NCBI GenBank assembly: GCA_003263845.1 | Contig: JYJN01000130.1 | Span: forward strand, 1 to 64,000 | DNA: 64,000 bases | DNA from: Vibrio aestivus | GTDB taxonomy: Bacteria; Pseudomonadota; Gammaproteobacteria; Enterobacterales; Vibrionaceae | Reading direction: 5' to 3' | Part shown: one piece after another, positions 39,465 through 49,736 of the stretch | Numbering within the stretch: position 1 is the stretch's first letter | Layout of the letters: each line of letters starts with the position of its first letter | Notes under the pieces: generated by a model | The model's database searches: none | What the model saw: only the letters and a program-made list of their open reading frames with translations | What the model was told of the DNA's origin: nothing | Position numbers and translations under genes: made by a program

Positions 39465-40491
39465 TTGCAAACTATTACCGTTGCGCTTGATGCAATGGGC
39501 GGGGACTTCGGTCCTCGTGTAACAGTGCCTGCCGCCGTGCAGGCACTGTCGTATTTCCCAGAGCTGAAAGTTATCCTAATCGGTGATCGGACCTCGATCA
39601 CATCACAATTATCCTCACTCGGTATTCAAGCGAATAGCCGACTCGTCGTCGAGCATAGCGACCGAACCATTTCCAATTCAGAAAAGCCTTCTTTAGCACT
39701 TCGTAACAGTAGTGGTAGTTCGATGGGAATGGCAATCGATCATGTAGCGAATAACACAGCAGATGCATGTGTAAGCGGTGGCAACACAGGCGCGCTAATG
39801 GCTTTGTCTCGCTTTCGTTTAAAACTACTTCCTGGTATTGAAAGGCCAGCATTAATCTCTGCTCTTCCGACCGCGTCAGGTGGAAAAACTTGGATGTTGG
39901 ATCTTGGCGCTAATGTATCAAGTGACGCTGATTCGCTGTTTCAGTTTGCTGTTATGGGTAGTGCCTTAGCCGAGCAGTATTTGGAGCGTCCAGCCAAAGT
40001 CGCCATACTCAATATTGGTGCCGAAGAGATTAAAGGCAACGATCTTGTGAAACGTTGCTCAGAAATGTTGTCTCAAACTAAATCAGTGAACTTTACAGGT
40101 TATATAGAAGGGAATCAGCTGTTAACAGATAATGCTGATGTGGTTGTCTGTGACGGTTTCGTCGGGAACGTTTGTTTAAAAACCTGTGAGGGGACCGCTC
40201 AACTGTTCATCGAGAAACTCAGAGCTTACTTTGCCTCATCTTCAATTAAAGGATGGATTGCGCGAAAACTCTTTTCAGGGTTGTTTGATGAGTTAAAAAC
40301 ACTGAACCCCGACCAGTATAATGGCGCAAGTTTGCTAGGATTGCGCGGCATTGTAATAAAAAAGTCACGGAAGTGCTGATGTAGACGCTGTCGTTAATGC
40401 AATTGGCGAAGCTCTACACGAAGTCAAGCGACAAGTACCCAGCCGTATAAGCGATCGCTTGGAAGCGGTTCTACTCGAGAGGCATTATTAG
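39465..40491 (+). CDS. plsX: Phosphate acyltransferase PlsX (frameshifted)
   Basis: PlsX makes acyl-phosphate from acyl-ACP for phospholipid synthesis. The ~341-residue protein starts [16 protein letters not shown] from a TTG behind AAGG; no ATG fits the conserved N-terminus. [10 protein letters not shown] and LDLGANV are family motifs. Near 40362 an extra A in the AAAAAA run ends the frame; the other frame supplies [20 protein letters not shown] and the natural stop six bases before fabH. Confidence 0.92.
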
Positions 40492-40496
40492 TCTTC

Positions 40497-41478
40497 ATGT
40501 ATAGCAAAATTTTAGGTACTGGCAGCTACCTGCCATCTCAGGTGCGTTCAAACGCAGACTTAGAGAAAATGGTAGATACTAGTGACGAGTGGATTGTTAC
40601 TCGTACAGGTATTAAAGAGCGTCGTATTGCTGCTGAGAATGAAACAGTGGCAGATATGGGTTATCAGGCGGCGAAAAATGCTATCGAGATGGCCGGTATC
40701 GATAAAAACGATATTGATATGATTCTTGTGGCAACAACCAGCGGCTCACACGCTTTCCCTTCCGCAGCGTGTCAAGTTCAAGCGCTGTTGGGTATTAAAC
40801 ATTGCCCAGCTTTTTGATATGGCGGCGGCTTGCTCTGGTTTTGTCTACGCACTATCGGTTGCTGATCAATACATTAAGACAGGTCACTGTAAGAATATTC
40901 TGGTGATTGGTGCCGATGCACTGTCTAAAACGTGTGATCCAAATGATCGCTCTACAATCATCTTATTCGGCGATGCTGCAGGTGCTGTGGTTGTAGGGGC
41001 TAGTGAAGAACCGGGTATTCTGTCGACAACCATCAATGCAGATGGACGTTTCGGTGAGTTACTGAGCCTTAAATTCCCAAATCGACGTGAAAAAGTTCCA
41101 AGTGAGTCTGAGCATAGCGATGACATTAACAGCTGGCTTCACATGGCGGGTAACGAAGTATTCAAAGTTGCTGTAACTCAATTGTCTCGCTTAGTAAAAG
41201 AGACACTGAAAGAGAATGGCATGGAGAAGTCTGAACTGGACTGGCTAGTACCACATCAGGCGAATCTGCGCATCATTTCTGCGACCGCTAAGAAACTTTC
41301 AATGTCTATGGAACAAGTGGTTGTAACATTAGATCGTCATGGTAATACGTCGGCGGCAACGGTGCCTACCGCGCTAGACGAAGCTGTGCGTGATGGCAGA
41401 ATCCAACGAGGCCAAACACTTCTACTTGAAGCATTTGGTGGCGGCTTTACTTGGGGCTCAGCGCTCGTTAAGTTTTAA
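40497..41478 (+). CDS. fabH: 3-oxoacyl-ACP synthase III FabH (frameshifted)
   Basis: FabH condenses acetyl-CoA with malonyl-ACP to start fatty-acid synthesis. The catalytic Cys lies in [12 protein letters not shown], His in [10 protein letters not shown] and Asn in [10 protein letters not shown]. The frame breaks at about 40813: one extra T in CTTTTTGAT. Five bases separate it from plsX. It is an important housekeeping gene, so an error is likely. Confidence 0.93.
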
Positions 41479-41545
41479 TAAGAATTTTTAGATTAGAGTG
41501 AAGCAGGAAACTGCTTCACTTTTCGTTTGCTTTAAGGATAAGAAA

Positions 41546-42468
41546 ATGAGCAAGTTTGCGATTGTATTTCCAGGCCAAGGTTCACAAGCTGTCGGTATGC
41601 TTAGTGAGCTAGGCGAACAGTACGATGTTGTAAAAACCACATTTGCTGAAGCATCTGACGCTTTAGGTTACGACTTATGGTCTCTGGTTCAAAATGGCCC
41701 AGTAGAAGATCTTAATGAAACTTTCCGCACTCAACCTGCACTTTTGGCATCTTCAGTCGCCATTTGGCGTGTATGGCAAGAGCTTGGTCTAGAGCAACCA
41801 GCTAACCTAGCAGGCCACAGCTTGGTGAATACTCTGCTTTGGTTTGTGCGGGTGTTATTGATTTTAAAGAAGCGCTCAAACTGGTAGAGCTTCGTGGTCG
41901 ACTAATGCAAGAAGCTGTACCTGCAGGTACTGGTGCAATGTACGCAATCATTGGCCTAGATGACGATGCGATCGCAAAAGCATGTGAAGACGCGGCGCAA
42001 GGTGAAGTTGTTTCTCCTGTTAACTTTAACTCTCCAGGTCAAGTTGTGATCGCAGGTAGCAAGGCAGCTGTTGAGCGTGCAGGCGCACTATGTAAAGAAG
42101 CGGGTGCTAAACGTGCGCTTCCACTGCCAGTATCAGTACCATCTCACTGTGCACTGATGAAGCCTGCAGCAGACAAACTTGCCGTTGCTCTTGAAGACAT
42201 TCAGTTTAATGCACCTGCATTACCAGTTATCAACAACGTGGACGTAGCTGCAGAGACAGAGCCTGCTGCAATTAAGAGTGCATTGGTTCGTCAGCTATAC
42301 AGCCCAGTCCGTTGGACTGAGAGTGTTCAGGCAATGAACGAGCAAGGTGTAGAGAAATTGCTAGAGTTAGGTCCAGGTAAAGTACTCACTGGCCTAACGA
42401 AACGTATTGTGAAAACGATGACTGCTGCAGCGGTAAATGATGCAGCATCTTTAGAAGCAGCAAAATAA
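41546..42468 (+). CDS. fabD: Malonyl-CoA:ACP transacylase FabD (frameshifted)
   Basis: FabD loads malonate onto acyl carrier protein. The start is the ATG behind AAGGATA, giving MSKFAIVFPGQGSQAVGM. The nucleophile motif GHSLGE is split by a missing G at about 41822 (CTTGGGTGAA read as CTTGGTGAA); the next frame continues YSALVCAGVIDFKEAL. The catalytic His is in PSHCALMKPAA. Essential in related bacteria. Confidence 0.93.
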
Positions 42469-42492
42469 TTGCTGGTAAAAGGAATCTAACAA

Positions 42493-43229
42493 ATGATGAA
42501 TCTAGAAGCAAAATTGCCCTAGTTACAGGCGCTAGCCGTGGTATTGGCCGTGCGATCGCTGAACTTCTTGTAGAACGCGGTGCTACTGTTATTGGCACGG
42601 CTACATCTGAGGGCGGTGCTGCTGCTATCAGCGAGTACCTAGGCGACAACGGTAAAGGTCTTGCACTGAACGTGACTGATGTAGACTCAATCTCGGCAAC
42701 TTTGAAGACAATTAACGACGAATACGGCGTTATTGATATCTTAGTAAACAATGCTGGTATTACTCGCGATAACCTACTTATGCGTATGAAAGATGATGAG
42801 TGGAACGACATCATTGATACGAACCTAACGCCTATCTACCGCATGTCTAAAGCGGTATTGCGTGGCATGATGAAGAAGCGCGAAGGTCGCATCATCAACG
42901 TTGGTTCTGTTGTGGGTACTATGGGTAACGCAGGCCAAACTAACTACGCAGCGGCTAAAGCGGGCGTGATTGGTTTCACTAAGTCAATGGCACGCGAAGT
43001 CGCGTCTCGTGGTGTAACAGTGAACACGGTAGCACCGGGTTTCATCGAAACTGACATGACTAAAGCGCTAAATGATGAGCAACGTGCAGCAACTCTTGCA
43101 AACGTACCTGCTGGTCGTTTAGGTGACCCACGTGAAATTGCAGCTGCGGTCGCATTTTTAGCATCACCAGAAGGTGCTTACATCACGGGTGAAACTTTGC
43201 ATGTAAATGGTGGCATGTATATGGTTTAA
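42493..43229 (+). CDS. fabG: 3-oxoacyl-ACP reductase FabG (frameshifted)
   Basis: FabG reduces 3-oxoacyl-ACP with NADPH. The ~245-residue short-chain dehydrogenase has the nucleotide motif TGASRGIGRAIA, NNAG and the YAAAKAG catalytic Tyr/Lys. One G is missing at about 42506 (LEGKIALVTG is broken to LEAKLP-stop), so the first 60 residues read in another frame. Two adjacent ATGs are available; the second matches E. coli MNFEGK. Confidence 0.93.
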
Positions 43230-43462
43230 TGCACAAACCAGAAGTTTAATGCGGTTTAAATGTTAATGAATTGCTGGGTTTCTGGTTTGAAATGTGTGCG
43301 TCTGCGCAACATTTATGCATGAATTAAGGCTAAAATGAGTTGAATTTCGGTTAAAATCGCTAAATTTGTGGTTTGACCAGCAAGGACCCCCTTGCAACTT
43401 TCAATAGTTCGAATAAACTACGGAAACATCGCATTAGGCGACATCTGTAAAGGAAAAGAAAA

Positions 43463-43696
43463 ATGAGCAACATCGAAGAACGCGTAAAGAAAATCATTGT
43501 TGAACAGCTAGGTGTGGACGAAGCAGAAGTTAAAAACGAAGCTTCATTTGTTGATGATCTAGGTGCTGATTCTCTAGACACTGTTGAGCTAGTTATGGCT
43601 CTAGAAGAAGAATTCGACACTGAGATTCCAGACGAAGAAGCTGAGAAGATCACTACTGTTCAAGCTGCAATCGACTACGTAAACAGCGCTCAGTAA
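43463..43696 (+). CDS. acpP: Acyl carrier protein
   Basis: A 77-residue acidic four-helix carrier with the phosphopantetheine attachment site [10 protein letters not shown] (Ser37). It is the central carrier of the surrounding fatty-acid genes. A 233-base gap before it probably contains its own promoter, consistent with the very high expression of ACP. Confidence 0.96.
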
Positions 43697-43707
43697 TTAT
43701 CTCTCCC

Positions 43708-43734
43708 AGGCGGCCCTCTGGCCGCCTGTGTTTT
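43708..43734 (+). terminator. Terminator after acpP
   Basis: AGGCGGCC-CTCT-GGCCGCCT then GTGTTTT; a GC-rich hairpin, probably a partial terminator before fabF. Confidence 0.8.
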
Positions 43735-43788
43735 ATCTAACCCTTCTATACCTCTCATAGAATCATTTCAATTCCGGAGAATAAGATC

Positions 43789-45030
43789 GTGTCCAAGCGT
43801 CGTGTTGTTGTCACTGGCATGGGTATGTTGTCACCGGTAGGCAACACTGTAGAATCATCTTGGAAAGCCCTGCTTGAAGGTCAAAGCGGTATCGTTAATA
43901 TCGATCACTTTGACGCAACCAATTTCTCAACTCGCTTTGCAGGTTTAGTGAAAGACTTTAACTGCGAAGAGTACATGTCTAAAAAAGACGCTCGTAAAAT
44001 GGATCTATTTATCCAATACGGCGTTGCAGCAGGCATTCAAGCTTTAGACGATTCTGGCCTTCAAATTACCGAAGAAAACGCGCCACGTGTAGGTGTTGCG
44101 ATTGGCTCTGGTATTGGTGGCTTGGATCTTATCGAAAAAGGTCATACTGCGTTGGTCGAAAAAGGTCCACGTAAGGTGAGTCCTTTCTTCGTACCATCAA
44201 CCATCGTAAATATGGTTGCAGGTAACCTATCTATCATGCGTGGACTTCGTGGTCCTAACATCGCTATTTCAACTGCGTGTACGACAGGCCTTCACAACAT
44301 CGGCCACGCAGCGCGTATGATCGCATACGGCGACGCGGAAGCAATGGTAGCTGGCGGTTCAGAAAAAGCATCGACACCACTTGGTATGGCTGGCTTCGGC
44401 GCAGCAAAAGCCTTGTCTACTCGTAATGATGAACCACAAAAAGCTTCTCGTCCTTGGGACAAAGGCCGTGATGGTTTTGTTCTTGGCGATGGTGCTGGCA
44501 TCATGGTTCTTGAAGAATATGAGCACGCGAAAGCACGCGGCGCTAAGATCTACTGTGAGCTAGTTGGTTTCGGTATGTCTGGTGATGCTTACCACATGAC
44601 TTCTCCAAGCGAAGATGGTTCAGGTGGTGCATTAGCGATGGAAGCGGCTATGCGTGATGCTGGTATCACTGGTGAACAAGTGGGCTATGTGAATGCTCAC
44701 GGTACATCAACTCCAGCAGGTGACGTAGCAGAAATCAAGGGCATCAAACGTGCACTTGGTGAAGCAGGTGCTAAGCAAGTTCTTGTGTCTTCAACTAAGT
44801 CAATGACTGGTCACCTTCTTGGTGCAGCTGGTTCGGCTGAAGCAATCATTACTGCGATGTCATTGGTTGACCAAATTGTTCCACCTACGATCAACCTTGA
44901 TGACCCTGAAGAGGGACTGGATATCGACCTTGTACCTCATACTGCTCGTAAAGTAGATATGGAGTACGCTGCTTGTAACTCATTTGGTTTTGGTGGCACG
45001 AACGGCTGTTTGATCTTTAAAAAGATCTAG
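43789..45030 (+). CDS. fabF: 3-oxoacyl-ACP synthase II FabF
   Basis: FabF elongates acyl-ACP, including the palmitoleate to vaccenate step that adjusts membrane fluidity. The 413-residue protein starts at a GTG behind GGAG ([20 protein letters not shown]) and carries the Cys-His-His triad: [10 protein letters not shown] (Cys ~164), [11 protein letters not shown] and [12 protein letters not shown]. It is intact. Confidence 0.95.
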   Translation: MSKRRVVVTGMGMLSPVGNTVESSWKALLEGQSGIVNIDHFDATNFSTRFAGLVKDFNCEEYMSKKDARKMDLFIQYGVAAGIQALDDSGLQITEENAPRVGVAIGSGIGGLDLIEKGHTALVEKGPRKVSPFFVPSTIVNMVAGNLSIMRGLRGPNIAISTACTTGLHNIGHAARMIAYGDAEAMVAGGSEKASTPLGMAGFGAAKALSTRNDEPQKASRPWDKGRDGFVLGDGAGIMVLEEYEHAKARGAKIYCELVGFGMSGDAYHMTSPSEDGSGGALAMEAAMRDAGITGEQVGYVNAHGTSTPAGDVAEIKGIKRALGEAGAKQVLVSSTKSMTGHLLGAAGSAEAIITAMSLVDQIVPPTINLDDPEEGLDIDLVPHTARKVDMEYAACNSFGFGGTNGCLIFKKI

Positions 45031-45065
45031 TTGATTCGATATCTACAGATAAAGACTTGTCATAG

Positions 45066-45102
45066 AACGGCTTGATGCATAGCATTGAGTCCGTTTTTTT
45101 AT
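45066..45102 (+). terminator. Weak terminator or attenuator between fabF and pabC
   Basis: ACGG...GATGC-ATA-GCATT...CCGT followed by seven T; an imperfect hairpin. Confidence 0.5.
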
Positions 45103-45117
45103 TTTCAGGGAAAGCGA

Positions 45118-45921
45118 ATGTTTTGGGTTAATGGCGTTAAACAAGATACGATCTCTTTAAAGGATCGCTCTTTCCAGTATGGCGATGGTTGTTTCACAAC
45201 TTTGATGACTGAAGGTGGGAAGCCCTTACTGTGGATGATGCACCAAGAACGCATTGAAGCTTGTTTAAATGTATTGGGGATTGAATGTCCAGATTGGACC
45301 TTGCTTCTTCGATGGATTGAGCAGGCGGCTGTTCCTAATGGGAAGGCGGGGGTAAAAGTTCACATTAGCCGTGGAGAAGGGGGCCGAGGCTATAGCCCTA
45401 CTCAAGTTGGCCCTTCCAATGTTACCATTAGCTCTTTTGCGATTCCCGACCAGTACAATATATGGCGAAAGGAAGGGGTTAAGTTGGGTGTTTGCCAAGT
45501 AAAGCTTGGTCTCAGCCCAATCCTTGCCGGGCATAAGCATAACAATAGACTTGAGCAAGTGCTTGCAAAAGCCGATATCGAAAAACAGTCACTTGTCGAT
45601 GGTATCGTGTTGGATATCAATGACAATGTTATTGAAACGACGATCGCCAATATCTTTTGGGTGATCGGTGACACTTTATGTACACCCGATTTGACTTTCA
45701 GCGGTGTTGCAGGTGTTGCTCGAAGAAGAGTGTTGCAAGTTGCGGAAAAAAGTACCCAAGCCATAAACATTGGTCAGCATCGGCATGAGACATTGATGAA
45801 AGCAGACGAAGTTTTCATTTGTAATTCTTTAATGGGCATTGTTCCTGTGACAAAAATTGCAGACCAAGAATTTAAAATAGGACAATTGACCAAGCGTTAT
45901 CAGGAGAAAGTGAACACGTGA
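45118..45921 (+). CDS. pabC: Aminodeoxychorismate lyase PabC
   Basis: PabC releases pyruvate from 4-amino-4-deoxychorismate to give p-aminobenzoate for folate. It is a 267-residue class IV PLP enzyme with FQYGDGCFTT, the PLP lysine in AGHKHNNRLEQV (K140) and IETTIANIFW. The ATG at 45118 behind AGGGA is preferred to an earlier in-frame ATG. The last four bases overlap the mltG start. Confidence 0.93.
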   Translation: MFWVNGVKQDTISLKDRSFQYGDGCFTTLMTEGGKPLLWMMHQERIEACLNVLGIECPDWTLLLRWIEQAAVPNGKAGVKVHISRGEGGRGYSPTQVGPSNVTISSFAIPDQYNIWRKEGVKLGVCQVKLGLSPILAGHKHNNRLEQVLAKADIEKQSLVDGIVLDINDNVIETTIANIFWVIGDTLCTPDLTFSGVAGVARRRVLQVAEKSTQAINIGQHRHETLMKADEVFICNSLMGIVPVTKIADQEFKIGQLTKRYQEKVNT

Positions 45922-46934
45922 TTAAAAAACTTATATCGCTGTTGTTTGTATTAGCTGCACTAGCAGCGGGCGGTTTTTTCTATGTAGCAAAGCAGGTTGA
46001 CAGCTACGTAGGTCAGCCTATTCAGATAGAGCAACAAGAAGTGGTTGCCATTCGCACCGGGGCGAGCCTTACCTCAGTGTTAAATCAGCTCACAGGAAAA
46101 GGTTGGTTTGAAGACGACGAGCTTAGCAGCCGACTACTTCGACGATTCTATCCGGAGCTGACAACGGTAAAAGCGGGTACTTATGTTATCGAACCTTCTC
46201 AAACGCTTTACCAAGTCATTGAACAAATTGTAGAAGGCAAAGAGCATCAATTCTCAATCACTTTTGTTGAAGGTAGCCGTTTTGACGAATGGCTTGAAGC
46301 ATTAAGCCAAGCTCCTCAGCTCGAGAACCTCACTCAGGGGCTAACCGAAGAGCAGATAGCCGAAGAGTTAGGGATTGAGAACGAGAAGCTAGAAGGTTTG
46401 TTCTTAGCCGAAACTTATCATTACACGGCGGGCACATCCGATCTCGAGATACTTTCTCGCGCTTATAAGCAGTTAGATACAGTTTTGACTAAAGCTTGGG
46501 AAGTAAAACAGGCAGGTTTACCTTTAGATTCTCCATACGAAGCATTGATCCTAGCGTCAATCATCGAAAAAGAGACCGCTGTTGCGGAAGAGCGTGAGCG
46601 TGTGGCCGCAGTGTTTGTGAATAGACTCAATAAAGGCATGCGTTTGCAAACCGATCCAACGGTGATTTACGGAATGGGCGATAAGTACCAAGGTCACATC
46701 GGCCGCAAAGGTCTAGACACACCAACCCCATATAATACCTACATTATTAGAGGACTTCCGCCAACGCCTATCGCTATGCCGGGCCGAGCGTCGGTCTTAG
46801 CCGCACTGAACCCAGAAGACAGTGACTATTTGTATTTTGTTGCGAGTGGGAAAGGTGGTCACGTATTTTCAAAAAATCTTGCTGATCATAACCGAGCAGT
46901 AAGAGCGTATTTAAAACATATAAGAAGTAACTAA
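45918..46934 (+). CDS. mltG: Endolytic murein transglycosylase MltG
   Basis: MltG cuts nascent glycan strands at the inner membrane and helps end chain growth. The 338-residue protein has one N-terminal membrane helix, a LysM-like region and the YceG catalytic domain with [12 protein letters not shown] (catalytic Glu). It starts at a GTG overlapping the pabC stop and its own stop overlaps the tmk ATG by one base. Confidence 0.93.
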   Translation: MIKKLISLLFVLAALAAGGFFYVAKQVDSYVGQPIQIEQQEVVAIRTGASLTSVLNQLTGKGWFEDDELSSRLLRRFYPELTTVKAGTYVIEPSQTLYQVIEQIVEGKEHQFSITFVEGSRFDEWLEALSQAPQLENLTQGLTEEQIAEELGIENEKLEGLFLAETYHYTAGTSDLEILSRAYKQLDTVLTKAWEVKQAGLPLDSPYEALILASIIEKETAVAEERERVAAVFVNRLNKGMRLQTDPTVIYGMGDKYQGHIGRKGLDTPTPYNTYIIRGLPPTPIAMPGRASVLAALNPEDSDYLYFVASGKGGHVFSKNLADHNRAVRAYLKHIRSN

Positions 46935-47560
46935 TGAGCCAAGCAAAGTTTATCGTCGTAGAAGGGTTAGAAGGTGCAGGGAAAAGTACCGCGATTAAAG
47001 CAGTGCTGGAAACCCTAGCGCAAAATGGCATCGACAATATTAAAAATACCCGCGAGCCAGGTGGTACGGTTTTAGCTGAGAAAATGCGTTCCCTAGTGAA
47101 AGAAGAGCACGAAGGTGAAGTGCTGCAGGATATGACTGAGCTTCTTTTGATGTATGCCGCGCGTGTTCAATTGGTTGAGAACGTGATCAAGCCTGCTCTC
47201 GCTGGTGGTACTTGGGTGGTCGGTGATCGTCACGATATGTCATCTCAAGCTTATCAGGGTGGGGACGTCAGTTGTCTGCTAAAACAATGTCTTCCCTTAA
47301 AGAGACGACTCTAGGTGACTTCAAACCCGATCTAACCTCTATCTAGATATAGATCCTAAGGTTGGCCTTGAGCGCGCTCGAGGCGTGGTGAACTCGATCG
47401 CATCGAAAAAATGGATATCGGCTTTTTTGAGCGTACCCGAGCACGCTATCAAGAGCTTGCTGCTGGCGACGATAGTGTCATTACAATTAAAGCTGAGCAA
47501 AGCATTGAACAAGTGGCTTTGGATATTCAACAAGCCCTTGTACGTTGGTTAGGCAAGTAA
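46934..47560 (+). CDS. tmk: Thymidylate kinase (three frameshifts)
   Basis: Tmk phosphorylates dTMP to dTDP. The P-loop [11 protein letters not shown], the TREPGGT motif and the [14 protein letters not shown] region are clear. Three single-base deletions break it within 130 bases: in GGTGGGG (about 47263), in CTAACCTC (about 47334) and in GAGGCGTGG (about 47380). Repaired, the C-terminus reads [16 protein letters not shown], then [17 protein letters not shown], ending next to holB. Essential in related bacteria, so errors are likely. Confidence 0.9.
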
Positions 47561-47561
47561 T

Positions 47562-48530
47562 ATGTTCGCTAAACCCTTTCCATGGTTAAGTTCGGTTTGG
47601 CAATGTTGGACTGAGAATATCGACGCGGATCGTTTCGCTAATGCGACGTTGTTGGTGGCAGAAGATGGCTTGGGGGTTGATACACTTGTCGATCATTTTG
47701 CTAAGGCGCTTATGTGCCGTGACCAAGGCTCAGAACCTTGTGGCTTTTGTCATAGCTGTGACTTGATGAAGTCCTCGAATCATCCCGATTATCACGTTAT
47801 TGCCCCCGAACAAGAGGGCAAAGCAATTACTGTAGATATGATTCGCCAGTGTAATCACTTTGCCTTGGAATCATCACAGCTCTCCGGTTATCGACTGATT
47901 GTGATTCGTCAAGCGCATAAAATGAATGAGGCGGCTTCCAATGCATTACTAAAAACATTGGAGTCACCGGGCGAAAAATGTCTTTTCTTGTTAGTGGCAG
48001 AACAATCAAGCCAACTGCTTCCCACTATTGTGAGCCGATGTCAGCAATGGAATGTGGTTGCACCCTCAAGTGAAACTGTCGTGAGTTGGGTCGAAGCTGA
48101 AACGGGCCAAGCTGTTGCTAAGTACCTCGCACCGCTCAATGGCAATGCACCACTGAAGACACTCGCTTTTATTGAAGAAAAGGAAGCGGAAAAGTATCAA
48201 GAGCTGACCAAGCTGTTTGTATCTACATTGAGGCGTGATGTTTTAGCATCAATGGATTTGGCAAAGCTAATTGGCGAGGTTCCGATACGCAGATTGAGTT
48301 GGCTGTGGATGATCCTTGTGGATGCCCAGAAAGTCCATTTCGGACTGCAAAATGACTTCATGCAGCCGGGCTCAAAGGTTATTGCTAAGCTAGTAGAATA
48401 TGACTTACTGCATAAACACACAGAGCAGTTAGTAGAACTTATCAGCCAAATGCGCGATTTCACTGGTTTGAATAGTGAACTGATGGTCATGCAATGGCTT
48501 AATCATTTATCTGAGGATTTATGTTCGTAG
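47562..48530 (+). CDS. holB: DNA polymerase III delta' subunit HolB
   Basis: HolB is a rigid subunit of the clamp loader. The 322-residue protein has a degenerate AAA+ fold, a zinc module (CRDQGSEPCGFCHSCDLM), the sensor-1 region NALLKTLESPGEKC and SRCQQW. Its stop overlaps the tatD start by ten bases. No P-loop is present, normal for delta'. Confidence 0.93.
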   Translation: MFAKPFPWLSSVWQCWTENIDADRFANATLLVAEDGLGVDTLVDHFAKALMCRDQGSEPCGFCHSCDLMKSSNHPDYHVIAPEQEGKAITVDMIRQCNHFALESSQLSGYRLIVIRQAHKMNEAASNALLKTLESPGEKCLFLLVAEQSSQLLPTIVSRCQQWNVVAPSSETVVSWVEAETGQAVAKYLAPLNGNAPLKTLAFIEEKEAEKYQELTKLFVSTLRRDVLASMDLAKLIGEVPIRRLSWLWMILVDAQKVHFGLQNDFMQPGSKVIAKLVEYDLLHKHTEQLVELISQMRDFTGLNSELMVMQWLNHLSEDLCS

Positions 48531-49279
48531 ATTCCCATTGTCATTTAGACAAACTCGATTACAACGATTTGCACAATGGTGTGGCTGACGTAATTGAAAA
48601 AGCCGCGCAAGCGAATGTGACAGAGCTACTATCGATTGGTGTAACTCTCGATGCTTTTCCAAACATGATTGAGATGATCGCTCCGTTTGACAACGTACAT
48701 GCTTCCTGTGGCGTCCACCCTCTTGATGTGGAAAGTGAGTTTGCGTTAGACGTTCTGCAAAAATACGCAACGCACTCAAAAGTTGTTGCGATAGGTGAGA
48801 CTGGGCTTGATTACCACTATCAACCTGAAACTGCTGACTTACAGAAGTTGAGATTTGAACAGCATGTGAAATTAGCTGTCGAGCTTAACAAACCATTAAT
48901 TATTCACACTCGCAATGCCCGTGAAGATACCCTACGTATTTTACGTGAAAACCATGCGGAAAAAATGTGGCGGTGTGATCCACTGCTTCACTGAAGATTT
49001 GGCGTTTGCAGAAGCGGCAATGGAGCTAGGCTTTTATATATCTATTTCCGGTATTGTCACATTCAGACAGGCCACTGAGCTTAAAGAAGTAGTGAAGCAA
49101 GTACCACTCGAAAGACTCCTTATTGAGACAGACTCACCATACCTTGCTCCTGTCCCTCATCGTGGCAAGCAGAACCAGCCAGCTTATGTTGTTGAGGTTG
49201 CGGCGTACATAGCCCAGCTGAAGGGTGTAGCTTTGAGCGAAGTAGCGGGAAAAACAACGGAAAATTACCGAAAACTTTT
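48521..49279 (+). CDS. ycfH: TatD-family metal-dependent hydrolase YcfH (frameshifted)
   Basis: A ~255-residue TIM-barrel hydrolase with metal ligands [26 protein letters not shown] and ETDSPYLAP. The first break, near 48963, is an extra base or two ([12 protein letters not shown] is disrupted). The frame then runs past NYRKLFF through the following terminator. A run of nine T at 49276-49284 is suspect: eight T would give RKLFFR-stop, ending the gene before the hairpin. The end coordinate reflects that reading. Confidence 0.82.
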
Positions 49280-49307
49280 TTTTTCGATAAAAAATGTTTC
49301 AACTAAG

Positions 49308-49335
49308 AAAAAAAGGGCGAAAGCCCTTTTTTTTT
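49308..49335 (+). terminator. Terminator after ycfH
   Basis: AAAAAAAGGGC-GAAA-GCCCTTTTTTTTT. Confidence 0.92.
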
Positions 49336-49413
49336 GTGCTGTAAGTCACCGCTTGTAGCCCAATCTTTAGTGTTTACTAATTATGTTGAAGATGAGCGGT
49401 TAAAAAATGCCTA

Positions 49414-49430
49414 ATGTAATTTTGTTACAT
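49414..49430. promoter_or_regulatory. Palindrome upstream of ptsG
   Basis: ATGTAA-TTTTG-TTACAT, a perfect 6-bp inverted repeat with a 5-base spacer. Regulator unknown. Confidence 0.4.
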
Positions 49431-49451
49431 GAAATAACAAATAGATGTTTT

Positions 49452-49471
49452 TTATTTACGGGTCGAAATTA
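49452..49471. promoter_or_regulatory. Mlc-like operator candidate upstream of ptsG
   Basis: TTATTT, eight bases, AAATTA resembles the AT-rich Mlc operators of E. coli ptsG. The likely mlc gene is at 55673. Sequence match is approximate. Confidence 0.4.
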
Positions 49472-49472
49472 A

Positions 49473-49500
49473 TTAATAAAGTGACAAAGAGCTTTATTAA
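49473..49500. promoter_or_regulatory. Perfect 9-bp inverted repeat upstream of ptsG
   Basis: TTAATAAAG, ten bases, CTTTATTAA. It abuts the Mlc-like site and could be a second operator or a hairpin. Confidence 0.45.
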
Positions 49501-49736
49501 CAATGAGATAAGATCAATGTAAAGCATTTCAAGTAGGTATGTTTACTGTGATCTATCTAGGGTTTTGAAACTTAATTTCGCGTGCCAGTAGAAAGTTAGG
49601 GAAGCGTCAAGATATATTTGTATCTCGAAAATATAATGCAATATGTGGTTACATTTTCATTGGGTGCTAACATTTAGGCTACGGGGGTGTGCCGTTAGAA
49701 CCCGAGAATTCTTATAAATTTATCAGGAGCATAAAC

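Larger units (their letters stand above)
49336..49736. other. ptsG upstream region
   Basis: Four hundred AT-rich bases without a gene. It carries three palindromes (listed separately) and a ribosome site CAGGAG before ptsG. Confidence 0.6.

Noticed and set aside
18962..47560. Programmed frameshifting as the explanation for split genes
   Set aside because: Breaks lie at unrelated sequences, in both directions, in genes known not to use recoding; error is simpler.
49689..49736. Upstream GTG extension of PtsG ([16 protein letters not shown])
   Set aside because: The region contains the ribosome site for the conserved ATG at 49737; extension is not family-like.
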